A DNA stretch of 14,403 nt, from positions 1-14,403 of the forward strand of contig NZ_CABUCJ010000061.1 of the NCBI RefSeq assembly GCF_902490045.1, read 5' to 3'. The first letter of the stretch is position 1; each line of letters begins with the position of its first letter. This DNA is from an uncultured Anaerotruncus sp. (GTDB lineage: Bacteria; Bacillota; Clostridia; Oscillospirales; Ruminococcaceae). The position numbers were made by a program, and so were the translations under genes. The notes beneath the pieces are model-generated. The model did no database searches. It was given only the letters and a program-made list of their open reading frames with translations, and was not told the DNA's origin. Of this stretch, positions 7,161-13,859 are shown in pieces.

Positions 7161-7336
7161 GCTCTTGGCGCGGAGGGTCCGGTCATTGAGAACGCGCCTC
7201 AACCGCGGGTTTCCGGGCGGCGAAAAAACCGCTGGCGGAAAGAGTATGACATGTCGTGCAATTCTACAAAAAGGATCCTGCAAGATCGTACATTTTAAAT
7301 CAACCCTCCAATCTTTCAAAACGCGGCATTTTCCAA
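7161..7336. other. intergenic region between ABC exporter and pur promoter
   Basis: The spacer shows no credible gene. A short TTGAG/CTCAA inverted repeat and an imperfect GCGG-GTTT/AAAA-CCGC pairing follow the ABC stop, but neither has a T-tail, so no intrinsic terminator can be called. From about 7240 the composition becomes AT-rich, as expected upstream of a promoter. Confidence 0.6.
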
Positions 7337-7365
7337 TTGAAATTGCCGGCGGAATCCTGTAGACT
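7337..7365 (+). promoter_or_regulatory. sigma-70 promoter of the pur operon
   Basis: TTGAAA (7337-7342, 5/6 match to the -35 consensus), a 17-bp spacer and TAGACT (7360-7365, 4/6 match to -10). The transcript would start near 7372, about 186 nt upstream of purE. No sequence resembling the Bacillus PurR box was recognised around it. Confidence 0.65.
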
Positions 7366-7397
7366 AAAAGTGTATTTTGATTGCGGAGGTGGCGGAA

Positions 7398-7508
7398 ATG
7401 GCTCTTCTGATGGGCGAATGCGGATCATCAAGGGAGAGCTGCATCCGGCTGGCAGGCGGCCTTTTGGGGCGCCCGGCGGGCGGGTCCGCCATGCCTTCGC
7501 GGAAGTAG
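7398..7508 (+). CDS. possible 36-residue leader peptide upstream of purE
   Basis: ATG 7398 is preceded by GGAGG (7385-7389) at an 8-nt spacing, one of the best ribosome binding sites in the window, and the predicted transcript start is about 26 nt upstream of the ATG. The frame encodes 36 residues (MALLMGECGSS near the start, GGSAMPSRK at the end) with seven Gly and two Cys and no run of a single amino acid. It ends at TAG 7506-7508, two bases before the terminator stem at 7511. A ribosome at the stop codon would cover the left arm of the terminator. The peptide resembles nothing I know. It may be a regulatory upstream frame, or a chance frame across a structured RNA. Confidence 0.4.
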   Translation: MALLMGECGSSRESCIRLAGGLLGRPAGGSAMPSRK

Positions 7509-7510
7509 TG

Positions 7511-7539
7511 CAGGTTGCGAGCGATCGCAGCCTGTTTTT
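7511..7539 (+). terminator. intrinsic terminator in the purE leader (attenuator)
   Basis: CAGGTTGCGA (7511-7520) pairs with TCGCAGCCTG (7525-7534) through 10 pairs with one G-T wobble, closed by a GCGA (GNRA) loop and followed by TTTTT (7535-7539). It lies 18 bp before the purE ATG and after the pur promoter, so it can act only as an attenuator of the operon or as the end of a separate short transcript. Confidence 0.85.
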
Positions 7540-7557
7540 CATTTGCAGAAAACGGAA

Positions 7558-8076
7558 ATGGAAAGGGAAGTGTCGGAATTGGCGGACAAGAAAGTAGCGG
7601 TCATCATGGGCAGCGACAGCGACCTGCCGGTCGTCAAGGGCGCGATTGACACCCTCAGGGGGTTTGGCATCGGCGTGGAGGTCCACGTCATGAGCGCGCA
7701 CCGGACCCCCGCGCTCGCGTGCGAGTTCGCGGCGTCGGCGCGCGACCACGGCTTTGCCGCGATCATCGCGGCGGCGGGCAAGGCGGCGCATTTGGCGGGC
7801 GTGCTGGCAGCGCACACGACCCTGCCGGTCATCGGCATCCCGGTCAAATCCTCCACCCTCGACGGGCTGGACGCCCTGCTCGCGACGGTGCAGATGCCCT
7901 CCGGCATCCCGGTGGCGACGGTGGCGATCGACGGCGCGCAGAACGCGGCGATCCTCGCGGCGCAGATCATCGGCGTGACCGACGCGGAGATCGCGTACAA
8001 GCTGTCGGTCAGGAAGGAAGAGATGAAGCAGGGCGTCATCGAAAAGGACCGCAAGCTCCAGGAGCAGCTCGGCTGA
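7558..8076 (+). CDS. purE: N5-CAIR mutase / AIR carboxylase PurE
   Basis: A 172-residue PurE that makes 4-carboxy-AIR in IMP synthesis. Visible motifs are VAVIMGSDSDLP (13-24), the loop MSAHRTP (45-51), and AAAGKAAHLAGVLAAHT followed by LPVIGIPV. The AAHLAG loop resembles class I PurE (the N5-CAIR mutase type) and not the SN-containing loop of animal-type AIR carboxylases, but a Lys stands where class I enzymes usually have Gly. No purK, the usual partner of class I PurE, is in the window. The start is uncertain. ATG 7558 has only a weak Shine-Dalgarno. GTG 7570 or TTG 7579 are alternatives, and TTG 7579 would give a more typical N-terminus (ADKKVAVIMGSDSD) of 165 residues with AAAGGGAAG upstream. 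It is the first enzyme gene after the attenuator. Confidence 0.93.
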   Translation: MEREVSELADKKVAVIMGSDSDLPVVKGAIDTLRGFGIGVEVHVMSAHRTPALACEFAASARDHGFAAIIAAAGKAAHLAGVLAAHTTLPVIGIPVKSSTLDGLDALLATVQMPSGIPVATVAIDGAQNAAILAAQIIGVTDAEIAYKLSVRKEEMKQGVIEKDRKLQEQLG

Positions 8077-8143
8077 GCGCCCCGCCGGCATTCGTAATAT
8101 CATCGGAAGATTCAAATATTTAGGAGTTTAGGAGGAAACAGAA

Positions 8144-8854
8144 ATGGAAAAAAGGGAACAGCTCTACGAGGGAAAGGCCAAGAAGGTCTTTGCGACCGAC
8201 GACCCGAACGCCTGCATCGTCTCCTATAAGGACGACGCGACCGCCTTCAACGGTCAGAAGAAGGGCACCATCGCCGAAAAGGGCATCATCAACAACAAAG
8301 TCTCCAACCACCTGATGAGGATGCTCGAGGAGAACGGCATCCCCACCCACCTGATTGAGGAGCTCTCCGACCGCGAGACCCTCGTTAAAAAGGTTACGAT
8401 CGTCCCGCTCGAGGTCATCGTCCGCAACATCGCGGCCGGCTCCCTCTCCAAGCGGCTCGGCCTGCCCGAGGGAAAAAAGCTCGCCAAGACGGTGCTCGAA
8501 TACAGCTATAAGGACGACGAGCTCGGCGACCCGATGATCAACGACTACCACGTGTTTGCGATGGAGCTGGCCACCCCCGAGGAGCTCAAGACGATCGCGG
8601 ATTACGCCTTCCGGATCAACGACCTGCTCGCCGCCTATCTCAAGGACCTCGGCATCGAGCTTATCGACTTCAAGCTCGAATTCGGCAAGACCCCCGACGG
8701 CAGGATCATCCTCGCCGACGAAATTTCCCCCGACACCTGCCGCTTCTGGGACAGCAAGACGGGCGAAAAGCTCGACAAGGACCGTTTCCGCCGCGACTTG
8801 GGCGGCGTCGAGGGCGCGTACCACGAAGTGATGCGCCGCCTGCTCGGCGAATAA
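8144..8854 (+). CDS. purC: SAICAR synthetase PurC
   Basis: A 236-residue phosphoribosylaminoimidazole-succinocarboxamide synthase that joins CAIR and aspartate using ATP. The N-terminal LYEGKAKKVF segment (7-16) and SYKDDATAFNG (27-37) form the ATP-binding part. The two family signatures are LEVIVRNIAAGS (89-100) and LIDFKLEFG (173-181), and ADEISPDTCRFW follows at 191-202. Length is standard for the bacterial single-domain enzyme. ATG 8144 follows a perfect AGGAGG (8130-8135) after a 67-bp spacer downstream of purE that shows no terminator. The next gene in the operon starts immediately after its TAA. Confidence 0.97.
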   Translation: MEKREQLYEGKAKKVFATDDPNACIVSYKDDATAFNGQKKGTIAEKGIINNKVSNHLMRMLEENGIPTHLIEELSDRETLVKKVTIVPLEVIVRNIAAGSLSKRLGLPEGKKLAKTVLEYSYKDDELGDPMINDYHVFAMELATPEELKTIADYAFRINDLLAAYLKDLGIELIDFKLEFGKTPDGRIILADEISPDTCRFWDSKTGEKLDKDRFRRDLGGVEGAYHEVMRRLLGE

Positions 8855-8880
8855 ATGAAGGATATCCACGAATTTCCGAT

Positions 8881-8886
8881 GGAGGG
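8881..8886 (+). promoter_or_regulatory. ribosome binding site that points to a TTG start for purF
   Basis: GGAGGG (8881-8886) lies 7 nt before the in-frame TTG 8894. By contrast, ATG 8855 and ATG 8879 have no comparable Shine-Dalgarno sequence. Starting at TTG gives the N-terminus MYSELHEECGVFG, close to the usual clostridial PurF propeptide. Confidence 0.65.
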
Positions 8887-8893
8887 AATCGAT

Positions 8894-10336
8894 TTGTACA
8901 GCGAACTGCATGAGGAGTGCGGCGTTTTCGGCGTCTACGAAAACAGCCGCACCGACGTGGCGACCAGCGCCTATTTCGCGCTTTACGCGCTCCAGCACCG
9001 CGGCCAGGAGAGCTGCGGCATCGCGGTGAACGACGACGGCGTCATCAACTGCCACAAGAACGTGGGCCTTGTGCCCGACGTCTTCAACCGGGACGTGCTC
9101 GAAAGACTCGGGCAGGGCAATATGGCGGTGGGCCACTGCCGCTATTCGACGACGGGCAACGGCAGCGTCGTCAACGCCCAGCCGCTCGTCGTGCGCCACT
9201 GCAAGGGCACGATGGCGCTCGCCCACAACGGCAACCTGGTCAACGCCCCCGACCTGCGCCGCCAGCTCGAAATGAACGGCGCGATCTTCCACACGACCAA
9301 CGACAGCGAGGTCATCAGCTATATCATCACCCGCGAGCGGCTGCTCTCCCCGAGCATCGAGGAGGCGGTCGCCAAGGCGATGTACACCCTCAAGGGGGCC
9401 TATTCGCTCATCGTCATGTCCCCCAAAAAGCTGATCGCGGCCCGCGACCCCAACGGCTTCCGGCCGCTCTGCATCGGCAAAACGGAGGGCGGCTACGCCT
9501 TCGCCTCCGAGAGCTGCGCCTTCGACAGCATCGGCGCGCAGTTTTTGCGGGACGTCGAGCCGGGGGAGATCGTGGTCGCCGAGGACGGGGAGCTCCGGAG
9601 CATCCGCACCCATTGCGGCGGCAAAAGCAGCTTCTGCGTCTTTGAATACGTCTACTTCGCGCGCCCCGACTCGGTGGTCGAGGGGGTGAGCGTCCACGAG
9701 GCGCGCCAGCGCGCCGGACGGATCCTCTACCGAGAGCACCCGATCGAGGCGGACGTCGTCATCGGCGTGCCCGATTCGGGCCTCGACGCGGCGCTCGGCT
9801 ATTCGCGCGAGTCGGGCATCCCCTACGGGGTCGGCTTCATCAAAAACCGCTACGTCGGGCGCACCTTCATCCAGCCCACCCAGGGCCAGCGGGAAAACGC
9901 GGTGCGCATCAAGCTCAACGTTATCGCAGAGACGGTGCGGGACAAGCGGGTCGTGCTGATCGACGATTCGATCGTGCGCGGCACCACCTGCGGGCGGATC
10001 GTCAGGCTGCTGCGGGAGGCGGGCGCCAAAGAGGTGCACTTCGCCGTCTCCGCGCCGCCCTTCCGGAATCCCTGCTTCTTCGGCACCGACATCGACAGCC
10101 GCGACAAGCTGATCGCCTGCAGGATGACGATCCCCGAGATCGCGGAGACGATCGGCGTCGACTCCCTCCACTACCTGAGCGTCGAGGGGGTCCAGCAGAT
10201 CGCCCGCGGGGCGCACTGCGGCTTCTGCGTCGGCTGCTTCACGGGCGAATACCCGATCGAGGTGCCCGACGAGACCCCGAAGGACAAGTTTGAACACAAG
10301 CTCAGCGAAAAGGCCAAGCGGAGGGAACAGGCATGA
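8894..10336 (+). CDS. purF: amidophosphoribosyltransferase PurF
   Basis: A 480-residue glutamine-PRPP amidotransferase, the committed step of purine synthesis. From the TTG start the propeptide is eight residues and catalytic Cys9 opens the mature Ntn-type glutaminase domain (CGVFGVYEN). ALQHRGQESCGIAV and HCRYSTTG follow. The phosphoribosyltransferase domain carries the PRPP motif VVLIDDSIVRGTT (about 354-366). Four cysteines match the 4Fe-4S ligands of the Bacillus subtilis enzyme: Cys248 (before VFEYVYFARPDS), Cys394 (NPCFFG), and Cys445 and Cys448 (GFCVGCFTGEYP). It is therefore an iron-sulfur, propeptide-processed, oxygen-sensitive type. The ATG at 8855, directly after the purC stop, would add 13 residues and lacks a ribosome binding site. 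The stop overlaps the purM start (ATGA). Confidence 0.95.
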   Translation: MYSELHEECGVFGVYENSRTDVATSAYFALYALQHRGQESCGIAVNDDGVINCHKNVGLVPDVFNRDVLERLGQGNMAVGHCRYSTTGNGSVVNAQPLVVRHCKGTMALAHNGNLVNAPDLRRQLEMNGAIFHTTNDSEVISYIITRERLLSPSIEEAVAKAMYTLKGAYSLIVMSPKKLIAARDPNGFRPLCIGKTEGGYAFASESCAFDSIGAQFLRDVEPGEIVVAEDGELRSIRTHCGGKSSFCVFEYVYFARPDSVVEGVSVHEARQRAGRILYREHPIEADVVIGVPDSGLDAALGYSRESGIPYGVGFIKNRYVGRTFIQPTQGQRENAVRIKLNVIAETVRDKRVVLIDDSIVRGTTCGRIVRLLREAGAKEVHFAVSAPPFRNPCFFGTDIDSRDKLIACRMTIPEIAETIGVDSLHYLSVEGVQQIARGAHCGFCVGCFTGEYPIEVPDETPKDKFEHKLSEKAKRREQA

Positions 10337-11373
10337 ACAACAGCTATTCCGAGAGCTACAAGGCGGCGGGCGTCGACGTCACCGCCGGATACAAAGCGGT
10401 CGAGCTGATGAAATCGCATGTGGCGCGCACGATGACGGGCGGCGTGCTCGGCGGCCTCGGCGGGTTCGGCGGCCTCTTCGAGCTCGATTTGGCGGGGATG
10501 CCCAACCCGGTGCTCTGCGCGGGCACCGACGGGGTCGGCACCAAGCTGAAGCTCGCCTTTCTGATGGACAAGCACGACACCGTCGGCATCGACTGCGTGG
10601 CGATGTGCGTCAACGACATCATCTGCTGCGGCGCGAAGCCGCTCGTCTTTCTCGACTACATCGCCTGCGGCAAAAACGTCCCCGAAAAGATCGCCCAGAT
10701 CGTTTCGGGCGTCGCGGAGGGCTGCGTCCAGGCGGGCTGCGCGCTCACCGGCGGCGAGACCGCCGAGATGCCCGGCTTCTACCCCGAGGACGAATACGAC
10801 CTCGCGGGCTTCGCGGTCGGCGCGGTGGACAAGGCCAAAATCCTTGACAACACCACCGTCGCGGCGGGGGACGCGCTCGTCGGCATCAGATCCAACGGTG
10901 TGCACTCCAACGGCTTTTCCCTCGTGCGCAAGGTCTTTGACGTGGAGGCCCCCGGCGTGCTCGACCGCTACTACGACGAGCTGGGCGCGACGCTCGGCGA
11001 GGCGCTGCTCGCGCCCACCCGCATCTACGTGAAGCCGGTGCTCGCCGTGATGGAGCGCCTGGCCGTCAAATCGGTCGCCCACATCACGGGCGGCGGCTTC
11101 TACGAGAACATCCCGCGCGCCCTGCCCGAGGGCAAGCGCGCCCTCGTCAGCAAGCGGCTCGCGACGAGCCTGCCCCTCTTCGACATGATCCAGCGGATCG
11201 GCGGGATTTCCGAGCACGACATGTACAACACCTTCAACATGGGCATCGGCATGGTGCTCGTGGTCGGCAAGGACGACGCGCAGCGCGCGGTCGAAATCCT
11301 CAGCGACCACGGCGAGCGCGCCAAGGTGATCGGCTATGTCGACGACGGCGAGCGGGGGGTCGAGCTATGCTGA
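10333..11373 (+). CDS. purM: AIR synthetase (FGAM cyclo-ligase) PurM
   Basis: A 346-residue phosphoribosylformylglycinamidine cyclo-ligase that closes the imidazole ring to form AIR with ATP. Family motifs are GTDGVGTKL (64-72), the MCVNDIICCGAKPLVFLDY region (91-109), GGETAEMPGFY (140-150), SNGVHSNGFSL and the C-terminal HITGGGFYENIPR. The length equals that usual for Firmicutes PurM. ATG 10333 overlaps the purF stop by 4 bp, and the gene overlaps purN by 7 bp, so purF, purM and purN are probably translationally coupled. Confidence 0.97.
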   Translation: MNNSYSESYKAAGVDVTAGYKAVELMKSHVARTMTGGVLGGLGGFGGLFELDLAGMPNPVLCAGTDGVGTKLKLAFLMDKHDTVGIDCVAMCVNDIICCGAKPLVFLDYIACGKNVPEKIAQIVSGVAEGCVQAGCALTGGETAEMPGFYPEDEYDLAGFAVGAVDKAKILDNTTVAAGDALVGIRSNGVHSNGFSLVRKVFDVEAPGVLDRYYDELGATLGEALLAPTRIYVKPVLAVMERLAVKSVAHITGGGFYENIPRALPEGKRALVSKRLATSLPLFDMIQRIGGISEHDMYNTFNMGIGMVLVVGKDDAQRAVEILSDHGERAKVIGYVDDGERGVELC

Positions 11374-11975
11374 AACGGGTGGTGGTGCTCGTTTCGGGAG
11401 GCGGGACCAACCTGCAGGCGCTCATCGACGCGAAGGCGCGCGGCGAGCTGCCGAGCGCCGAGCTCGCCGGCGTTATTTCCTCGAAGGAGGGCGCCTTCGC
11501 GCTCGAGCGCGCCAAAAAGGCGGGCATCCCCGCCGAGGTGGTCGCGCGGAAGGCATATGCCTCCCGCGGCGACTACGACGAGGCGATCCTCGCGGCGCTC
11601 GAGCGGTTCGGGGCGGACTATGTCGTGCTGGCGGGCTTCCTCTACGTGCTGGGGAGCAGGGTCGTCGAAAACTACGACCGCCGGATCATCAACGTGCATC
11701 CGGCGCTCATCCCCTCCTTCTGCGGGGACGGGATGTACGGCCTGCATGTGCACGAGGCGGCGCTCTCCTACGGCGTGAAGGTCACCGGCGCGACGGTGCA
11801 CTTCGTCAACGAGGTGACCGACGGCGGACAGATCATTTTACAGAAGGCGGTCGACGTCCTGCCGGGCGACACCCCGGAACTGTTACAGAGGCGCGTCATG
11901 GAGCAGGCCGAATGGGTGCTGCTCCCGAAGGCGCTGGAATTGGTATGCAGCGGACAATTGGAGGGAATGAAATGA
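11367..11975 (+). CDS. purN: GAR formyltransferase PurN
   Basis: A 202-residue phosphoribosylglycinamide formyltransferase that uses 10-formyltetrahydrofolate. The Rossmann start VVVLVSGGGTNLQALID is typical. The catalytic trio is Asn109 and His111 in INVHPALIPSF and Asp152 in the TDGGQIILQ segment, matching Asn106, His108 and Asp144 of E. coli PurN. VLAGFLYVLGS corresponds to the usual LAGFMRIL segment. ATG 11367 lies inside the end of purM (7-bp overlap), and the stop overlaps the next start by 4 bp (ATGA). Confidence 0.96.
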   Translation: MLKRVVVLVSGGGTNLQALIDAKARGELPSAELAGVISSKEGAFALERAKKAGIPAEVVARKAYASRGDYDEAILAALERFGADYVVLAGFLYVLGSRVVENYDRRIINVHPALIPSFCGDGMYGLHVHEAALSYGVKVTGATVHFVNEVTDGGQIILQKAVDVLPGDTPELLQRRVMEQAEWVLLPKALELVCSGQLEGMK

Positions 11976-12670
11976 AACAGGACATTGCAAAGCTGCTCAG
12001 AGAGAACGCCTACCCGGGCCGCGGCATCCTGCTCGGGCGCAGTGCGGAGGGAAAGCACGCCGTCGCCGCCTATTTCATCATGGGGCGCAGCGAAAACAGC
12101 CGCAACCGGATTTTCGTCACCGACGGGGAGGGCATCCGCACCGAGGCGTTCGACCCGGCAAAGCTCTCCGACCCGTCGCTGATCATCTATTCGCCGGTCC
12201 GGGTGCTCGGCGGCACGACGATCGTCACCAACGGCGACCAGACCGACACGGTCTATGACTTCCTCTCGAGGGGAGGCTCCTTTGCGGACGCGCTGCGCAC
12301 CCGCACCTTCGAGCCGGACGCCCCCAACTATACCCCGCGCGTGTCGGGGCTGTTGCACGGCTTCGACTACCGCCTCTCGATCCTGAAGAGCGCGGACGGC
12401 GACCCCTCTTCGGTGCGCCGCTACTTCTTCCAGTATTGGGACCCGCGCCCGGGCGAGGGGCATTTTATCCACACCTACCGCTGCGACGGAAACCCGATCC
12501 CCTCGTTTGAGGGGGAACCGGAGGAGGTCGCGGTCGAGGGGGATATCGACGCCTTCACCGAAACGCTCTGGGAGAACCTCAACGAAGAGAACAAGGTCTC
12601 CCTCTTCGTCCGCTACATCGACGTGGCGGCGGGGACCTGCGAGACGCGCATCGTCAACAAAAACCACTGA
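11972..12670 (+). CDS. purO: PurO-family IMP cyclohydrolase
   Basis: A 232-residue protein that I assign to the IMP cyclohydrolase family first described in archaea (PurO, IMP_cyclohyd). It would close the purine ring of FAICAR to give IMP. The assignment rests on GRGILLGRSAEGKHAVAAYF near the start and MGRSENSRNRIF (37-48), which recalls the SRSFPNR-type segment of archaeal PurO. It also rests on the position directly before a stand-alone AICAR transformylase that lacks the usual cyclohydrolase domain. No signal peptide or membrane span is seen. ATG 11972 has a GGAGGGAA Shine-Dalgarno (11960-11967) close by and overlaps the purN stop. A longer upstream extension of the frame is only the shadow of purN. 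Confidence 0.85.
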   Translation: MKQDIAKLLRENAYPGRGILLGRSAEGKHAVAAYFIMGRSENSRNRIFVTDGEGIRTEAFDPAKLSDPSLIIYSPVRVLGGTTIVTNGDQTDTVYDFLSRGGSFADALRTRTFEPDAPNYTPRVSGLLHGFDYRLSILKSADGDPSSVRRYFFQYWDPRPGEGHFIHTYRCDGNPIPSFEGEPEEVAVEGDIDAFTETLWENLNEENKVSLFVRYIDVAAGTCETRIVNKNH

Positions 12671-12683
12671 GGAGGACGGCGGC

Positions 12684-13859
12684 ATGGCAAAGGAACTGGA
12701 ACTGAAATACGGCTGCAACCCCAACCAGAAACCCGCGCGCATCTTTATGGAGGAGGGCGAGCTGCCGGTAGAGGTGTTAAACGGCAAGCCCGGCTTCATC
12801 AACTTCCTCGACGCGTTCAACTCCTGGCAGCTCGTCCGGGAGCTGAAGGCCGCGACGGGACTGCCCAGCGCGGCGTCGTTCAAGCATGTGAGCCCCGCCG
12901 GGGCGGCGGTCGGCCTGCCGCTGACCGAGGTGGAAAAGAAGATCTACTTCGTGGACGACATCGAGCTCAGCCCGATCGCGAGCGCCTACGCGCGCGCCCG
13001 CGGCGCCGACCGCATGTCCTCCTACGGCGACTGGGTCGCGCTCTCCGACGTCTGCGACGTGCAGACCGCGAAGCTGCTCGCGCGCGAGGTGTCCGACGGC
13101 GTCATCGCGCCCGGCTACACCGGCGAGGCGCTCGAAGTGCTGAAAACCAAGCGGAAGGGCGGCTACAACGTCGTCAAAATCGACCCGGCCTACACCCCCG
13201 CGCCGGTCGAGCACAAGGACGTCTTTGGGATCACCTTCGAGCAGGGGCGCAACGAGCTCAAGATCGACGACGCCCTGCTGGAGAACGTCGTCACCGACTG
13301 CAAAACCCTGCCCGGCGACGCGAAGCGCGACCTCGTGATCGCGCTGATCGCGCTCAAATACACCCAGTCCAATTCGGTCTGCTACGCCAAGGGCGGCCAG
13401 TGCATCGGCATCGGCGCGGGCCAGCAGAGCCGCATCCACTGCACCCGCCTTGCGGGCAACAAGGCGGACATCTGGTGGCTGCGCCAGCATGAAAAGGTGC
13501 TGGGCCTGCCCTTCAGGGCGGACATCCGCCGACCCGACCGGGACAACACGATCGACGTGTACATCTCGGACGACTGGATGGACGTGCTGGCGGAGGGGAC
13601 GTGGCAGCAGTTCTTCACCGAGCGCCCCGTTCCGCTGACGCGGGAGGAGAAGCGGGCGTGGCTCGACAGGCTCGACGGCGTTTCGCTCGGCTCGGACGCG
13701 TTTTTCCCGTTCGGCGACAACATCGAGCGCGCCCACCGTTCGGGCGTGCGCTACATCGCGCAGCCGGGCGGCTCGATCCGCGACGACAACGTGATCGAGA
13801 CCTGCGATAAATACGGCATCGCAATGGCCTTTACGGGCATCCGGTTGTTCCATCATTAA
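12684..13859 (+). CDS. purH: stand-alone AICAR formyltransferase (PurH transformylase domain only)
   Basis: A 391-residue protein matching the AICAR transformylase half of PurH, which formylates AICAR with 10-formyltetrahydrofolate. It begins with LKYGCNPNQKPARI, the YGxNPxQ motif that follows the cyclohydrolase domain in bifunctional PurH. Catalytic Lys67-His68 lie in FKHVSPAGAAVG. The C-terminal half has YTQSNSVCYA, GGQCIGIGAGQQSR, and a closing QPGGSIRDDNVIETCDKYGIAMAFTGIR. The N-terminal MGS-like cyclohydrolase domain (about 200 residues in bifunctional PurH) is missing, and its role is filled by the preceding PurO-family gene. ATG 12684 has GGAGG (12671-12675) 8 nt upstream; the frame stays open further upstream only across the purO-like gene. 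Confidence 0.93.
   Translation: MAKELELKYGCNPNQKPARIFMEEGELPVEVLNGKPGFINFLDAFNSWQLVRELKAATGLPSAASFKHVSPAGAAVGLPLTEVEKKIYFVDDIELSPIASAYARARGADRMSSYGDWVALSDVCDVQTAKLLAREVSDGVIAPGYTGEALEVLKTKRKGGYNVVKIDPAYTPAPVEHKDVFGITFEQGRNELKIDDALLENVVTDCKTLPGDAKRDLVIALIALKYTQSNSVCYAKGGQCIGIGAGQQSRIHCTRLAGNKADIWWLRQHEKVLGLPFRADIRRPDRDNTIDVYISDDWMDVLAEGTWQQFFTERPVPLTREEKRAWLDRLDGVSLGSDAFFPFGDNIERAHRSGVRYIAQPGGSIRDDNVIETCDKYGIAMAFTGIRLFHH

Larger units (their letters stand above)
7372..7539 (+). promoter_or_regulatory. pur operon leader with attenuator
   Basis: The predicted leader contains a 36-codon open frame, a long hairpin and an intrinsic terminator ahead of purE. The long hairpin is built from GGCA 7451-7454/TGCC 7492-7495, GGCGG 7455-7459/CCGCC 7486-7490 and CGCCC 7470-7474/GGGCG 7478-7482. 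A smaller pairing, CGGAT 7421-7425 with ATCCG 7443-7447, precedes it. A weak alternative pairing, CTGCA 7439-7443 with TGCAG 7509-7513, would touch the base of the terminator. The layout of promoter, structured leader, terminator and biosynthetic operon is that of transcription attenuation. I could not match it to the purine, PRPP, ZTP or tetrahydrofolate riboswitches. Confidence 0.6.

Noticed and set aside
5190..7319. 709-codon minus-strand open frame across the ABC exporter
   Set aside because: It lies antisense to a clear full-length ABC exporter. The product is Arg/His/Asp/Val-rich with no domain, and runs through the citrate synthase terminator. Such frames arise from third-position GC bias.
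7495..7510. GCGGAAGTAG resemblance to the conserved core of glnA/Downstream-peptide RNAs
   Set aside because: Only this short piece matches. The other conserved elements of those RNAs, such as the ATCGTTCATC-like segment, are not found in the leader.
7256..7597. 113-codon open frame spanning the pur promoter and attenuator
   Set aside because: It crosses the promoter and terminator, has no ribosome site at its start and encodes no recognisable protein. The 36-codon frame at 7398 has far better start signals.
8120..10297. 725-codon minus-strand open frame across purC and purF
   Set aside because: It is antisense to two unmistakable enzymes, with low-complexity composition and no recognisable motif. 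It is a GC-bias shadow.
11336..11971. N-terminal extension of the purO-like frame over purN
   Set aside because: This stretch is the second frame of purN and encodes Arg/Gly-rich low-complexity sequence. The real start is ATG 11972, which overlaps the purN stop and has a Shine-Dalgarno sequence.
12507..12683. N-terminal extension of the AICAR transformylase frame
   Set aside because: It lies within the 3' part of the purO-like gene in another frame and is Arg/Ser-rich. ATG 12684 with GGAGG upstream gives the expected N-terminus.
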